A DNA stretch of 64,000 nucleotides. It comes from CAVWCQ01 sp963753545 (lineage in GTDB: Bacteria > Chloroflexota > Anaerolineae > Aggregatilineales > Aggregatilineaceae). Shown piece after piece: positions 1-8,688 of the stretch (the stretch's first letter is position 1; every line of letters starts with the position of its first letter). Under the pieces are notes generated by a model, which was not told the origin of the DNA, made no database searches, and worked only from the letters and a program-made list of their open reading frames with translations. The translations under genes were made by a program, and so were the position numbers. The stretch is taken from positions 3,782,001-3,846,000 of the forward strand of contig CAVWCQ010000008.1 in assembly GCA_963753545.1 (NCBI GenBank), written 5' to 3'.

Positions 1-215
1 AAGGGCGCTGAATTTGCGTACAAGCTGGTTGAGTCAGCAGTAGCCAATGCCGAAACCAACTTCGAACTCAATCGCCAGGACCTGGTTATTTCGCAGATCT
101 CCAGGCGAACGAAGGGCCGTCCATGAAGCGGGTCAAGGCCGGTGCGCGTGGGCGGTATAAGCCGCGTACAAAGCGTTCCACCCATCTCACCGTCGTGCTG
201 AGTGAGCGTGAGTAG
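1..215 (+). CDS. rplV: 50S ribosomal protein L22, 3' part (frameshifted)
   Basis: C-terminal part of L22, a 23S rRNA-binding protein lining the peptide exit tunnel. The window begins inside the gene. Frame 1 gives a helix with AVANAETN, matching the L22 'AxANAExN' signature. Near base 91 the homology moves to another frame, giving EGPSMKR and a basic C-terminal strand with RSTHLTVVL, the usual L22 end. One base is missing near 88-93; because the continuation is perfect this is probably a sequence error. It lies 11 bp before rpsC, in normal S10-operon order. Confidence 0.85.
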
Positions 216-226
216 GAGTCAAAAGT

Positions 227-901
227 ATGGGACGTAAGATTCACCCAGTCGGTTTCCGTCTGAAGATCAACCGCGATTGGTCTGCGCGTTGGTTTGCCGA
301 AGGCAGCCGCTACCGTGAACTGCTGCAAGAAGATTTCCACATTCGCATGTATGTGGAAAAAGAAGCCGAGCGCGCCGGGATCGCCGGGGTAGAGATTGAA
401 CGCTACCCTAATCAGGTCCAGGTGACTCTCTTCACCGCCAAACCGGGGATCGTCATCGGGCGCAAGGGCGAAAGCGTCAAGAAGCTGCGCCAGGGCCTTG
501 AAAAGATTACCGGCAAGAAGGTGAAGGTTGAAGTCGAGGAAATCGACAAGCCCGATCTCAACGCCCAGTTGGTTGCGATGAATATCGCCAGCCAGTTGGA
601 ACGTCGTATCGGCCACAGCCGCGCGATGAAGCGTGCCGTAGGCCAGGCGATGCGCCAGGGCGCGAAGGGTATCAAGATCCAGGTCAGTGGCCGCTTGGCT
701 GGCGCTGAAATGGCCCGCCGTGAGTGGCAGATGGAAGGTCAGGTGCCCCGCAGCACCCTGCGGTCCTACATTGACTATTCGACTGCTGAAGCCTTGACGA
801 CCTTTGGCCGGATCGGCATCAAGGTCTGGATTTACAAGGGTGAAGCCCGGCCCGAAGAAACCCGCCGGGTCGAGCCTACCGATGTTTATGTGAGTCAATA
901 G
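227..901 (+). CDS. rpsC: 30S ribosomal protein S3
   Basis: S3 is a small-subunit head protein at the mRNA entry channel. The 224-residue product is full length. It starts [12 protein letters not shown] and has the KH motif [12 protein letters not shown] (about residues 70-82), then the S3 C-terminal domain with [19 protein letters not shown] Shine-Dalgarno precedes the ATG. It stands between rplV and rplP, as in nearly all bacteria. The reading frame is intact. Confidence 0.98.
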   Translation: MGRKIHPVGFRLKINRDWSARWFAEGSRYRELLQEDFHIRMYVEKEAERAGIAGVEIERYPNQVQVTLFTAKPGIVIGRKGESVKKLRQGLEKITGKKVKVEVEEIDKPDLNAQLVAMNIASQLERRIGHSRAMKRAVGQAMRQGAKGIKIQVSGRLAGAEMARREWQMEGQVPRSTLRSYIDYSTAEALTTFGRIGIKVWIYKGEARPEETRRVEPTDVYVSQ

Positions 902-902
902 G

Positions 903-977
903 CAGAACCTGACCGTGCTGCCGGGCGGTAGTACCGCTAGCAGCGCGGCTCCCGGCTTTCGGCGGGGTAGGGTTCTG
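903..977 (+). promoter_or_regulatory. Structured rpsC-rplP intergenic RNA element
   Basis: The 98-nt gap between rpsC and rplP can fold on itself. CAGAACC (903-909) pairs with GGTTCTG (971-977) as an outer stem, GCCGG (920-924) pairs with CCGGC (952-956), and GCGGT/ACCGC (925-937) forms a small inner hairpin. It ends just before the rplP ribosome-binding site (GAGGAG). It could be an r-protein autoregulatory site or a processing site. It is seen only as base complementarity; function is inference. Confidence 0.35.
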
Positions 978-999
978 ACTTCTGAGGAGTAAAAAGACC

Positions 1000-1434
1000 A
1001 TGTTAATGCCAAAGCGGGTTAAATACCGCAAGCAGTTTCGTGGCCGGATGAGAGGCATGGCATCGCGCGGGAATGTCGTCCAGTTTGGTGATTATGGACT
1101 CCAAGCGATGGAACCGGCCTGGATTACCAGCCGGCAGATCGAAGCTGCCCGTCGTACCATTATGCGTTCCATCAAGCGTCGTGGGCGCGTCTGGATCCGC
1201 GTGTTCCCAGACAAACCCGTGACCAAACGTGCGGCTGAAAGCCGTATGGGTAAGGGTAAAGGCTCGGTTGATCATTACGTCGCCGTTGTCCGCCCTGGTC
1301 TCGTTCTGTTCGAGATGGCAGGCATCGACGAAGAAACAGCGCGCGAAGCCCTGCGTCTGGCAGCCTTTAAGATGCCGATCAACACCAAGTTTATCAAGCG
1401 CGCCGACCCGATTTCTGGTGAGGAGGTCGAATAA
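1000..1434 (+). CDS. rplP: 50S ribosomal protein L16
   Basis: L16 sits at the A-site and central protuberance of the large subunit. The 144-residue product starts [15 protein letters not shown] and contains the signature RMGKGKG (residues about 82-88) followed by [12 protein letters not shown]. The length is normal. A GAGGAG Shine-Dalgarno lies 10 nt before the first ATG; a second in-frame ATG two codons on is less likely, as L16 typically begins MLMPKR. The stop overlaps the rpmC start (TAATG), suggesting translational coupling. Confidence 0.98.
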   Translation: MLMPKRVKYRKQFRGRMRGMASRGNVVQFGDYGLQAMEPAWITSRQIEAARRTIMRSIKRRGRVWIRVFPDKPVTKRAAESRMGKGKGSVDHYVAVVRPGLVLFEMAGIDEETAREALRLAAFKMPINTKFIKRADPISGEEVE

Positions 1435-1664
1435 TGGCGACCCAACCAACAAGCGAACTTCGCCGCTTTACCGATGGCGAGATCCTCAAAGCCATTGACG
1501 ATGCTCGCGAAGAAATATTCAATCTGCGTTTCCAGTGGGAGTCCGGTCAGTTGGAGGACTTCAATCGCATTCGTCTGCTGAAGAAGCACATCGCTCGCCT
1601 GCTGACGATCCAGCGTGAACGGCAACTGGCCGCCGACCTTGTCCGGGAGGAATCCAATGACTAA
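1434..1664 (+). CDS. rpmC: 50S ribosomal protein L29
   Basis: L29 is a small helical protein at the exit-tunnel rim, near the docking site for SRP and trigger factor. The 76-residue product has the typical alpha-helical hairpin: an N-terminal helix with EIFNLRFQ and a second with RIRLLKKHIARLLTI. The ATG overlaps the rplP stop and the 3' end overlaps rpsQ by 8 nt, a tight coupling often seen for L16-L29-S17. Confidence 0.95.
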   Translation: MATQPTSELRRFTDGEILKAIDDAREEIFNLRFQWESGQLEDFNRIRLLKKHIARLLTIQRERQLAADLVREESND

Positions 1665-1917
1665 CAATCGGCGGCGGCTCGTAGGCCGCGTCGTCCGCAA
1701 CGGGATGGACAAGACGGTCGTTGTCTCTATAGATAGCACCATGCGTCACCCGCTGTACAAGAAGGTAATCAGGACTTCGAAAAATTTCCTGGCGCACGAT
1801 GAGACCAACGCTATTCCGGTTGGTGCCCTGGTGCGGATCGTTGAAAGCCGTCCGATCAGCAAGACCAAGCGGTGGGCGGTTGAGGAAGTGCTTGAAATGC
1901 CGGAGCAGGAAGCCTAG
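1657..1917 (+). CDS. rpsQ: 30S ribosomal protein S17
   Basis: S17 is an OB-fold primary binder of 16S rRNA helix 11. I start at ATG 1657 (MTNNRRRLVGRV), giving 86 residues with GGGAGGAA just upstream; longer in-frame starts would lie inside rpmC and give an atypical N-terminus. The conserved VGALVRIVESRPISKTKRW is present near the C-terminus. It overlaps the rpmC end by 8 nt. Confidence 0.96.
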   Translation: MTNNRRRLVGRVVRNGMDKTVVVSIDSTMRHPLYKKVIRTSKNFLAHDETNAIPVGALVRIVESRPISKTKRWAVEEVLEMPEQEA

Positions 1918-1947
1918 CTGTTAGCGGCCATACGTGTGAGGTAAACC

Positions 1948-2319
1948 ATGATTCAGAACGAAAGTCGTATCAAAGTGGCCGATAACACGGGTGCCCGCGA
2001 GCTGCTGGTCATCCGCATCTCTGGCGGCTTCAAACGGAAGACTGCTACCGTGGGTGATGTTGTGGTTGCGGCTGTCAAGTCTGCTGCCCCCCAGGGCGCG
2101 GTCAAGAAAAGTGAAGTGGTGCGCGCGGTTATCGTTCGCACCGCCAAAGAATATCGCCGCAGTGATGGCTCGTACATCAAGTTCGATGACAACGCAGCGG
2201 TGATTTTGCAGGGCGACACGCAAGACCCACGGGGCACACGCATCTTTGGCCCAGTCGCGCGTGAACTGCGCGAAAAGGGCTTTATGAAGATCGTCTCTCT
2301 GGCCCCCGAAACGCTCTAG
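1948..2319 (+). CDS. rplN: 50S ribosomal protein L14
   Basis: L14 lies at the subunit interface (bridges B5/B8). The 123-residue product is the standard size. It begins [19 protein letters not shown] and has the PROSITE-like stretch [18 protein letters not shown] and the terminus [21 protein letters not shown] Shine-Dalgarno precedes the ATG. The frame is intact. Confidence 0.98.
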   Translation: MIQNESRIKVADNTGARELLVIRISGGFKRKTATVGDVVVAAVKSAAPQGAVKKSEVVRAVIVRTAKEYRRSDGSYIKFDDNAAVILQGDTQDPRGTRIFGPVARELREKGFMKIVSLAPETL

Positions 2320-2358
2320 TGGCGCTCGCAGCCAGCTTGAGACTGGAGTAAAAGAGAC

Positions 2359-2683
2359 ATGCAGCGGATTAAAAAAGGCGATACAGTTGAAGTCATCGCC
2401 GGAAAAGATAAAGGGTCACGCGGGGAAGTGCTGCGGGTGCTGCCGAAGGCGAAGCGCGTTGTTGTTGAGCGCGTGAATATCGCCAAGAAGCACCAGCGTC
2501 CAGTTCAGGCCGGACGCGGACAGGTACAGCCGGGCATCATCGAATTTGAGGCCCCAATCCATCTCTCGAACGTCATGCTGGTTTGCCCGCAGTGCGAATG
2601 ACGCGACCCGGGTCGGTTTCCGGGTGAATGAAGACGGTAGTAAGGTCCGTGTCTGCCGCAAATGCGGTCAAGACATCGACTAG
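2359..2683 (+). CDS. rplX: 50S ribosomal protein L24 (frameshifted near the 3' end)
   Basis: L24 is an early assembly protein of the 50S subunit. The N-terminal KOW motif is clear ([15 protein letters not shown]). The first frame stops after CPQCE at about 2601, but an adjacent frame continues [15 protein letters not shown] and CRKCGQDID up to TAG at 2681. This restores a typical L24 of about 107 residues whose C-terminus has a CxxC...CxxC zinc-ribbon-like pair. One base is probably missing near 2595. Confidence 0.9.
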
Positions 2684-2710
2684 CCGATCTTCGAGTGAGG
2701 TTAAGAAGCT

Positions 2711-3262
2711 ATGGCAATCAAATCGTATGATGGAGCGCTATCGTAAAGAAGTTGCTCCAGCCCTGATGGAAGAGTTTGGGTATCACAGCACTGATGCAGG
2801 TTCCACGCGTCAAGAAAATCGTCGTCAATATTGGCGTCGGTGAAGCGTTGGACAATGCCAAGGCGCTGGATGCTGCTGTCGAAGACGTGCGTAAGATCAC
2901 CGGCCAGCAGCCTGTGATCACCAAGGCTCGCACCAGCATCGCCAACTTCAAACTGCGCGAAGGCCGCGCCATCGGTGTCAAGGTTGACCTGCGCGGTGAA
3001 CGCATGTGGGCCTTCCTGGATCGTCTGATGAACGTGGCACTGCCCCGCACGCGTGACTTCAGCGGCGTCAATCCCGATGCTTTTGATGGGCGTGGCAACT
3101 ACACGCTTGGTCTCCGGGAACAGCTATATTTCCCTGAGATCGAGTACGACAAGATCGACAAAGTGCGCGGTCTGGAACTGACTATCGTCACCATCCGCCC
3201 GCACCGATGAAGAAGGACGGCGTCTGCTCCGCTTGATGGGCATGCCGTTCCGCGAACGTTAG
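2711..3262 (+). CDS. rplE: 50S ribosomal protein L5 (several frameshifts)
   Basis: L5 binds 5S rRNA and contacts the P-site tRNA. Pieces occur in successive frames: MAIK (2711), then [17 protein letters not shown], then [18 protein letters not shown] through GLELTIVTI (to about 3205), then [18 protein letters not shown] ending at TAG 3260. Joined, they give a normal L5 of about 180 residues containing the L5 signature around [16 protein letters not shown]. At least three single-base indels are needed, all probably sequence errors, since L5 is essential. Confidence 0.88.
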
Positions 3263-3304
3263 TTTAGTAGAGCTGGTTTTAGGTACTAGGGAAGGTTTTA
3301 CCCT

Positions 3305-3512
3305 ATGGCTAAAAAGTCAATGGTAGCACGCGAATACAAGCGCAAATATCAAGGTGCGCGTGCGGAATCGCTGCCAATTCGTGGATCCGAATTCGGGCAA
3401 AGTCTGCGGACGTCCGCGGGGATATATTCGCCGGTTTGGGTTGTGCCGCATCCATTTCCGGGAATTGGCCCTTGAAGGCAAGATTCCTGGCGTGGTCAAG
3501 TCGAGCTGGTAG
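3305..3512 (+). CDS. rpsN: 30S ribosomal protein S14, zinc type (frameshifted)
   Basis: S14 of the short, type-Z kind, a head-domain protein near the decoding centre. It starts [15 protein letters not shown] at 3305. One extra base near 3349 moves the frame to [30 protein letters not shown] and [20 protein letters not shown], ending TAG 3510. The total is about 68 residues; type-Z S14 is usually 61. The first zinc knuckle appears expanded (C-x10-C instead of CxxC) and the last ligand position reads His (CRIH) instead of Cys. Both oddities could be real or sequence errors. Confidence 0.85.
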
Positions 3513-3529
3513 TCGAATGGAGCCGAACC

Positions 3530-3940
3530 ATGCACAGTGATCCTATTGCTGATATGTTGACGCGAGTTCGCAATGCCATTATGGTGGGTCAGCCCACTGT
3601 CGCCGTTCCGTACTCGAACGTCAAAGTGGCGATTGCGCAGATCCTGAAGGGACGAAGGGTACGTCGAGGACTTCAGTCGATTAGCGAGGAAGAGCCGACA
3701 CCCTACACCATCATCGATCAAACTTAAGTACTGGGGCAAGCGCCGTGAACGTCGCCCCGTTATTTCGAACCTCGAACGCGTAAGCAAACCTGGTCGCCGG
3801 ATTTATGTCGGAAAGACAAAATTCCCTGGGTGTTGAGCGGCATGGGTATTGCCATCCTCTCGACCTCGAAAGGCATCATGACTGGGCAGCAAGCGCACCG
3901 CCAGGGTACTGGTGGCGAGGTGCTCTGCTACATCTGGTAA
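3530..3940 (+). CDS. rpsH: 30S ribosomal protein S8 (frameshifted)
   Basis: S8 binds the central domain of 16S rRNA and in many bacteria represses the spc operon. The start [16 protein letters not shown] is clear. The frame then shifts near 3650 (to [10 protein letters not shown] and [20 protein letters not shown]) and again near 3822 (to [20 protein letters not shown] and [12 protein letters not shown] 3938). The rejoined protein of about 136 residues has the S8 signature region around ISTSKG in the form ILSTSKG. Confidence 0.88.
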
Positions 3941-4165
3941 TTGAAGGAGAGCGGAGCGCCGATTTTACGCCTGAAAAGGGCTGAACGGGTTCTAGTAGCG
4001 TTTCTGGGCGAAGATGTTAGCGAGTTCGAACTTCCTCGCCCAGCAGATCTACGACAGGCCCAGGCCCCGCCAGTAGCACCGGCGCCTGCATACAAGAAAG
4101 GCTTCAAAGGGAGGAATAGGAACCGTGTCTCGTATTGGAAAACAACCGATTCCGATCCCGGATAA
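3941..4165 (+). CDS. Hypothetical small ORF between rpsH and rplF (doubtful)
   Basis: The spc operon normally has a short S8-L6 spacer; here it is 184 nt. It is open from a TTG directly after the rpsH stop. The deduced peptide has a charged start (LKRAERVLVAFLGEDV), a Pro/Ala-rich stretch (APPVAPAPAY) and a basic end ([11 protein letters not shown]). It would overlap the rplF start by about 40 nt. I recognise no family, and in a region full of indels it may not be a gene. Confidence 0.15.
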   Translation: MKESGAPILRLKRAERVLVAFLGEDVSEFELPRPADLRQAQAPPVAPAPAYKKGFKGRNRNRVSYWKTTDSDPG

Positions 4166-4675
4166 AGTTCAAGTTCAACATCGACGGCAGTGACGTCACC
4201 GTCAAGGGACCTAAGGGCGAATTACATCACTCGTTTCCGGTTGATATCACCATTGCTCAGGAAAAAAATGAGATCGTGGTGACCCGTCCAACCGACAATC
4301 GCCAGCATCGCGCTTTGCACGGCATGACTCCGCGCTCTGATTGCCAATATGGTATCGGGCGTGAGCACAGGGCTTTCAGCGCAGCCTGGTGATTGAAGGG
4401 GTCGGGTATCGCGCGGAGATGAATGGCAAACAACTGGTGATGCACTTAGGGTATTCCCATCCCGTTCCCGTTGACCCTCCAGCCGACGTGGAATTTGCGG
4501 TGGAAGAGCGTGGCCGTGTTGTCGATAATCCGGGGCATCGATAAGCAAGTGGTTGGCGAATTAGCAGCCCAGATTCGGAAGCTGCGGCCGCCGGAGCCTT
4601 ACCTGGGTAAAGGGGTTCGTTATGACAGACGAACGCATCCGTCGTAAGGCCGGTAAGGCAGGCAAGACCGGTTAA
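4125..4675 (+). CDS. rplF: 50S ribosomal protein L6 (several frameshifts)
   Basis: L6 lies near the sarcin-ricin loop and stalk base. GTG at 4125 follows GGGAGGAATAGG and gives [14 protein letters not shown]. Further pieces in other frames are [69 protein letters not shown] and [10 protein letters not shown], ending at TAA 4673. Together they make a usual L6 of about 180 residues with its C-terminal signature. Indels are needed near 4145-4180, 4335-4370, 4530 and 4620. Confidence 0.87.
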
Positions 4676-4702
4676 GGCTGTAGGTCTGAGAGAGTAAAAA
4701 CC

Positions 4703-5066
4703 ATGAGCGAAAAAGGACGTATTGCACGCAAGCATCGTCACGACCGGGTCCGCGCCAAGATCTGCCGGCACCCCGGAACGGCCTCGCTTGAATGTATACC
4801 GCAGCCTGGGCAATATCTATGCCCAGATCATCGACGATGTCGCCGGTCATACCCTGGCCGCCGCTTCTACCATCGACCGTGAACTGCGCGGGCAGGTAGA
4901 AGGCAAAAACAAGTCGGACGCGGCCAAACTGGTCGGGGCGTTGGTAGCCAAACGCGCCCAGGAAGTTGGCGTGAAACAGGTCGTGTTTGATCGCGGTGGC
5001 TATCGGTTTCATGGCCGGGTAAAAGCCCTGGCCGACGGCGCACGTGAAGCCGGTTTAGAGTTCTAA
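4703..5066 (+). CDS. rplR: 50S ribosomal protein L18 (frameshifted)
   Basis: L18 binds 5S rRNA together with L5. ATG 4703 gives [20 protein letters not shown]. After one indel near 4762 it continues [20 protein letters not shown], then [15 protein letters not shown] and [20 protein letters not shown], the conserved L18 C-terminal part, ending TAA 5064. The rejoined length of about 120 residues is normal. Confidence 0.92.
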
Positions 5067-5094
5067 TAAGATAAGCCAGACAATACTTGCCAAC

Positions 5095-5134
5095 AGGGCG
5101 TGTTTGCGGTAAAACGCTCACGCCCTGAGCAAAC
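5095..5134 (+). promoter_or_regulatory. Hairpin with alternative pairing upstream of rpsE
   Basis: AGGGCGTG (5095-5102) pairs with CACGCCCT (5119-5126). A competing pairing is possible between GTTTGC (5102-5107) and GCAAAC (5129-5134). It lies in the 89-nt L18-S5 gap, just before the rpsE ribosome-binding site (GGAGAGGA). There is no U-run, so it is not a classical terminator. A translational control or processing role is inference. Confidence 0.3.
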
Positions 5135-5155
5135 ATCTGGTAACTGGAGAGGAAC

Positions 5156-5698
5156 ATGGGAAGACGAGAACCGCGGCGCGACGATGACCGCGAAGAACTC
5201 GATGAGCGTGTAATTGACATCACCCGCGTTGCCAAAGTGGTAAAGGGTGGCCGTCGTTTCGCCTTCCGCGCGGTAGTGGTCGTGGGTGACAATCGCGGAC
5301 GCGTAGGTATTGGCGTTGGTAAAGCTCGCGGTGTGCCGGATTCGATCCGTAAGGCGTCGGATCGCGCTCGCCGCAATATGCACTCGGTGTCGGTATCTGG
5401 CACGACCATTCCCCATACGATTATCGCCAAGCATGGCGGTGCGGTGGTGATGCTCAAGCCCGCTTCCCCCGGTACCGGCGTTATTGCTGGTGGTGGTGTG
5501 CGTGCGGTGCTGGAAGCTGCTGGCATCCGCGACATCCTGAGCAAGAGCCAGGGCAGCGCGAACATCCTGAATGTTGCGCATGCAACTCTCGATGCGCTGC
5601 TCGACCTGAAGGACGTTCAACAGTTGGCAGCCATGCGTGGCAAAGACCCGGCGACGATCCAGCCGTTCTGGAAGCGGGGAACTAAGCGCGATGAGTAA
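5156..5698 (+). CDS. rpsE: 30S ribosomal protein S5
   Basis: S5 acts in translational fidelity and mRNA unwinding. The 180-residue product has the dsRBD-like N-terminal S5 signature ([18 protein letters not shown] and VGIGVGKA) and the C-terminal domain with [12 protein letters not shown] and [13 protein letters not shown]. The length is normal. A GGAGAGGA Shine-Dalgarno is present. Its stop overlaps the rpmD start (ATGAGTAA), so L30 is translationally coupled. Confidence 0.98.
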   Translation: MGRREPRRDDDREELDERVIDITRVAKVVKGGRRFAFRAVVVVGDNRGRVGIGVGKARGVPDSIRKASDRARRNMHSVSVSGTTIPHTIIAKHGGAVVMLKPASPGTGVIAGGGVRAVLEAAGIRDILSKSQGSANILNVAHATLDALLDLKDVQQLAAMRGKDPATIQPFWKRGTKRDE

Positions 5699-5879
5699 AA
5701 AACTGCACGTCACCCTGGTCAAAAGCCCGATTGGGTACACCCTCCGTCAGAAGAAGACGGTGCGGGCGCTGGGGCTGGGCCACATGAACAAAACAGTGGT
5801 TCTGCCCGATACGCCACCCATGCGTGGTATGGTCAACGCGATCATCCACTTGGTCAAGGTGGAGGAAGTTGAAGAATGA
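5691..5879 (+). CDS. rpmD: 50S ribosomal protein L30
   Basis: Small 62-residue L30. The start at ATG 5691 ([16 protein letters not shown]) lies inside the rpsE stop; earlier in-frame starts would be inside S5 and give an atypical N-terminus. The characteristic [19 protein letters not shown] and [18 protein letters not shown] are present. The 3' end overlaps rplO by 4 nt (ATGA). Confidence 0.96.
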   Translation: MSKKLHVTLVKSPIGYTLRQKKTVRALGLGHMNKTVVLPDTPPMRGMVNAIIHLVKVEEVEE

Positions 5880-6409
5880 ACCTAAACGATCTACGCCCAG
5901 CAGAAGGGTCTACAAAGAAGCGCAAGCGCGTCGGTCGTGGTATCAGTGCCGGTCAGGGTAAGACTGCCGGACGTGGTACCAAAGGCCAGGGCGCTCGCAG
6001 CGGTGGCGGAAAAGGCCAGTACTTTGAAGGTGGTCAGCTCCCCCTGGTGCGTCGTCTGCCCTTCAAGCGCGGCTTTAACAATATCTTTCGGACTCATTAC
6101 CAGGAAGTCAATGTAGACGATCTGGCGCGCGTGTTCGGCAAGGGCGACTCAGTTACCCCTGAGACCATGGCGGAACACGGTTTGGTGAAGGAAGCAGACA
6201 AGCCCATAGTCGTTCTGGGACGTGGTGAACTGCCCGTCTCGCTGACGGTGAAGGCCCATCGCTTTACCAAGAGCGCACAGGAAAAAATCGAAAAAGCCGG
6301 TGGTTCGGTCGAAAAGCTGGAAATCTGGCTGACTGGCCCCTTCGCAACGGTCAAGAAGCTGCGTAAAGAACAGCTCGAAGCCCTGCGCGAACAGCGCGAG
6401 TCCAAATAA
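5876..6409 (+). CDS. rplO: 50S ribosomal protein L15
   Basis: Late-assembly 50S protein. The product begins [20 protein letters not shown], followed by the Gly-rich [16 protein letters not shown] that inserts into 23S rRNA; the C-terminal domain includes [20 protein letters not shown]. At 177 residues it is longer than the common 145-150 because of a lysine/glutamate-rich C-terminal extension ([18 protein letters not shown]). It overlaps rpmD by 4 nt. Confidence 0.96.
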   Translation: MNLNDLRPAEGSTKKRKRVGRGISAGQGKTAGRGTKGQGARSGGGKGQYFEGGQLPLVRRLPFKRGFNNIFRTHYQEVNVDDLARVFGKGDSVTPETMAEHGLVKEADKPIVVLGRGELPVSLTVKAHRFTKSAQEKIEKAGGSVEKLEIWLTGPFATVKKLRKEQLEALREQRESK

Positions 6410-6420
6410 ATGAAAACAGC

Positions 6421-6445
6421 AGCCGGGTGTAATGCTTACCCGGCT
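6421..6445 (+). promoter_or_regulatory. rplO-secY intergenic hairpin
   Basis: AGCCGGGT (6421-6428) and ACCCGGCT (6438-6445) form a perfect 8-bp stem with a 9-nt loop that can pair further (TAA/TTA). It is followed by a pyrimidine-rich stretch but not a true U-run. It may attenuate transcription or tune secY expression relative to the r-protein genes; only the structure is seen. Confidence 0.35.
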
Positions 6446-6487
6446 CTCTCTGTACTTTAATACGGACTAATCAAGAGGACACTAGTT

Positions 6488-7804
6488 ATGATCGAGGCGT
6501 TGCGGAATGCGTTTCGACTGCCTGACCTCCGCCGCAAACTGCTGTACACAGCGCTCATTCTGGTTATCTACCAGTTTGCCGCTCATGTGACGGTCCCAGG
6601 CGTCGATCGCAAAGTATTGTCCGATTTGTTCACAGGCGACGCGGCAGGCTTTTTGAGCGTGCTCAACCTGCTCTCCGGTGGGGCGGTGTCCAATTTCAGC
6701 GTGATCGCAAACGGCGTGTACCCTTATATCACGGCCTCGATCATCCTGCAATTGCTCGTCCCAATCATCCCTCGCCTGGAAGCTATCGCGAAGGAACCGG
6801 GTGGACAGGAAAAAATCAACCAGTTCACCTACTACCTGGCGATCCCAATGGCCGCCCTGCAAGCGATTGGGCAGGTCAATATCTTCCAGAGCGTAGATCG
6901 TTCGGGCCGCGAATTGATTCCTGGTTTCGGCTTTGGGGCAGGCAGTGACCTGCTGGTAACGCTGTCGGTGATTGTGACGATGACCGCCGGTACAATGTTC
7001 GCGATCTGGCTCGGTGAACTGATCACCGAACAGGGTATCGGGAACGGTATCTCGATCATCATCTTCGCCGGCATCGTCGCCCGCGTCCCCACCAACCTGT
7101 ACCAACTGCTGCAGAATGACCTGGTTTTCAACCTGCTGGCGTTTGTGCTCCTGACGATTCTCACCGTAGTTATCATCGTCGTCATCCAGGAAGGCACTCG
7201 CCGCATTCCGGTGCAGTATGGCAAGCGCGTGCGCGGTCGTAAGATGTACGGCGGCGGCACGACTCATATCCCGTTGAAAGTCAACACGGCAGGCATGATC
7301 CCCTTGATCTTTGCCCAGTCGATTGTGACCTTCCCGGCGATTGTTGCTGGCTTCTTTGGCGGTGATGCAGGAGCCAAGGTTCAGAATTTCTTCTCCCAGG
7401 ATCGGTTCGTCTACTGGTTTATCTACTTCTGGCTGGTCGTAGGTTTCACCTACTTCTACACGGGTGTGATGATCCAGAACCAGAATCTGGGCGAAAACCT
7501 GCAGAAGAACGGTGGGTTTATCCCTGGCATTCGTCCGGGCCGCCGCACGCAGGAGTATATCAACCGGATTGTCAACCGGATCACCCTGGTTGGCGCGATC
7601 TTCCTGGGCGGGGTTGCTATTCTGCCCGGCATTATGCAGATCATCCGGCGGCTGGTGCTTGGCCCAGCGGCAACAGGTGGACGTAACCCGGCACTGGTTA
7701 TCAGCAGCGCAGGTTTGATCATTGTCGTGGGTGTTGTCATCGACACCATGCGCCAGCTTGAAGCGCAGTTGACGATGCGTAACTACGACGGGTTCATGCG
7801 CTAA
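6488..7804 (+). CDS. secY: Preprotein translocase subunit SecY
   Basis: Core channel of the Sec translocon in the inner membrane, exporting unfolded preproteins with SecE/G/A. The 438-residue product has about ten hydrophobic helices, beginning with a cytosolic amphipathic helix (MIEALRNAFRLPDLRRK). Conserved blocks include the plug-region motif GGAVSNFSVIANGVYPYI, the cytosolic loop RRIPVQYGKR and the C-terminal TLVGAIFLGGVAILPGI. An AAGAGGA Shine-Dalgarno precedes the ATG. In most bacteria adk or map follows; here it is map. Confidence 0.98.
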   Translation: MIEALRNAFRLPDLRRKLLYTALILVIYQFAAHVTVPGVDRKVLSDLFTGDAAGFLSVLNLLSGGAVSNFSVIANGVYPYITASIILQLLVPIIPRLEAIAKEPGGQEKINQFTYYLAIPMAALQAIGQVNIFQSVDRSGRELIPGFGFGAGSDLLVTLSVIVTMTAGTMFAIWLGELITEQGIGNGISIIIFAGIVARVPTNLYQLLQNDLVFNLLAFVLLTILTVVIIVVIQEGTRRIPVQYGKRVRGRKMYGGGTTHIPLKVNTAGMIPLIFAQSIVTFPAIVAGFFGGDAGAKVQNFFSQDRFVYWFIYFWLVVGFTYFYTGVMIQNQNLGENLQKNGGFIPGIRPGRRTQEYINRIVNRITLVGAIFLGGVAILPGIMQIIRRLVLGPAATGGRNPALVISSAGLIIVVGVVIDTMRQLEAQLTMRNYDGFMR

Positions 7805-7836
7805 GACGCTGGTTTTGTCAGACAGTAAAACAAGTG

Positions 7837-7866
7837 GGGCGTTTTCCATTTAAACGGAGAACGCCC
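7837..7866 (+). promoter_or_regulatory. secY-map intergenic hairpin
   Basis: GGGCGTTTTCC (7837-7847) pairs with GGAGAACGCCC (7856-7866), an 11-bp stem with one G-U pair and an 8-nt loop. No T-tract follows, so read-through into map is likely. It is one of several strong hairpins placed between genes of this operon. Confidence 0.35.
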
Positions 7867-7896
7867 TGCCAACCTATGTAAGTGAGCAGTTGCCGT

Positions 7897-8688
7897 ATGG
7901 CAGTTATTCGCAAAACGCCGGAAGAACTTCTGACTATGCGTGAAGCGGGGCGCATCACCGCACTGGCTCTTCAAGCCATGCGTGAAGCGGTGCGACCTGG
8001 GATCAGTACAAAAGAACTGGATCACATCGCTGCGGAAGTTCTGCGCAAGCACAACGCGAAAGCTGCGTTCCTGGGCTATCCGCCTGGCAGTCCACATCCG
8101 TTCCCGGCGTCGATCACCGCCTCCATCAATAACGAGTTGGTGCATGGAATTCCCAGCACCGACCGGATTTTGAAAGAGGGCGAGATCATCAGTCTGGACT
8201 TTGGCGCTGTGTACAAAGGTTTTGTGGGTGATGCCGCCTTTACAATGGGCGTTGGGCAAATATCCACAGAAGCCCAGCGGCTGCTTGATGTGACAGAAAA
8301 GGCCCTATACAAGGGCATCGAGGTAGCAGTTGCTGGCAACGAAACCAGCACGATCTCGATTACCATTCAGAAGTATGTTGAAAGCCAGGGCTTCAGCGTT
8401 GTGCGCGAATACACCGGACACGGGGTAGGGCGCGCCATGCACGAAGACCCGCAGATTCCAAACTGGTGGCCGTCCAACCGCCAGCGAATCCGGGGCTGGC
8501 GCAGTTACCCGTTGGATCCGGGGATGACATTTGCCCTTGAACCGATGGTCTGCGCGGGCCGTCCAGGAACCAAGGTACTCAGCGATCATTGGACCGTCGT
8601 CACGCAAGATGGCTCGTTATGTGCTCATTTTGAACATACGATTGCCATTACGCCCGATGGCCCGCCGCTGATTTTGACGGTTTTATGA
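7897..8688 (+). CDS. map: Methionine aminopeptidase, type I
   Basis: Removes the initiator methionine from nascent proteins; a cytosolic di-metal enzyme. The pita-bread-fold ligands are visible: the first Asp in SLDFGAVYKGF, the second in GDAAFTMGV, His in YTGHGVGR, then Glu in TFALEPMV and the final Glu in FEHTIAIT. I start at ATG 7897 (MAVIRKTPEELLTMREAGRI, 263 aa); a GTG 15 nt upstream is possible. An insert around PQIPNWWPSNRQRIRGWRSY is longer than in most type Ia enzymes. Confidence 0.95.
   Translation: MAVIRKTPEELLTMREAGRITALALQAMREAVRPGISTKELDHIAAEVLRKHNAKAAFLGYPPGSPHPFPASITASINNELVHGIPSTDRILKEGEIISLDFGAVYKGFVGDAAFTMGVGQISTEAQRLLDVTEKALYKGIEVAVAGNETSTISITIQKYVESQGFSVVREYTGHGVGRAMHEDPQIPNWWPSNRQRIRGWRSYPLDPGMTFALEPMVCAGRPGTKVLSDHWTVVTQDGSLCAHFEHTIAITPDGPPLILTVL

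Noticed and set aside
3385..3396. GGATCCGAATTC inside rpsN looks like a cloning-vector linker
   Set aside because: The S14 reading frame runs straight through it (VDPNSG), so no vector junction is needed; only its chance look is noted.
6482..7849. 455-codon open frame on the minus strand opposite secY
   Set aside because: Its peptide is rich in His, Asp and Gln with no domain, and secY on the plus strand is certain; a codon-bias shadow.
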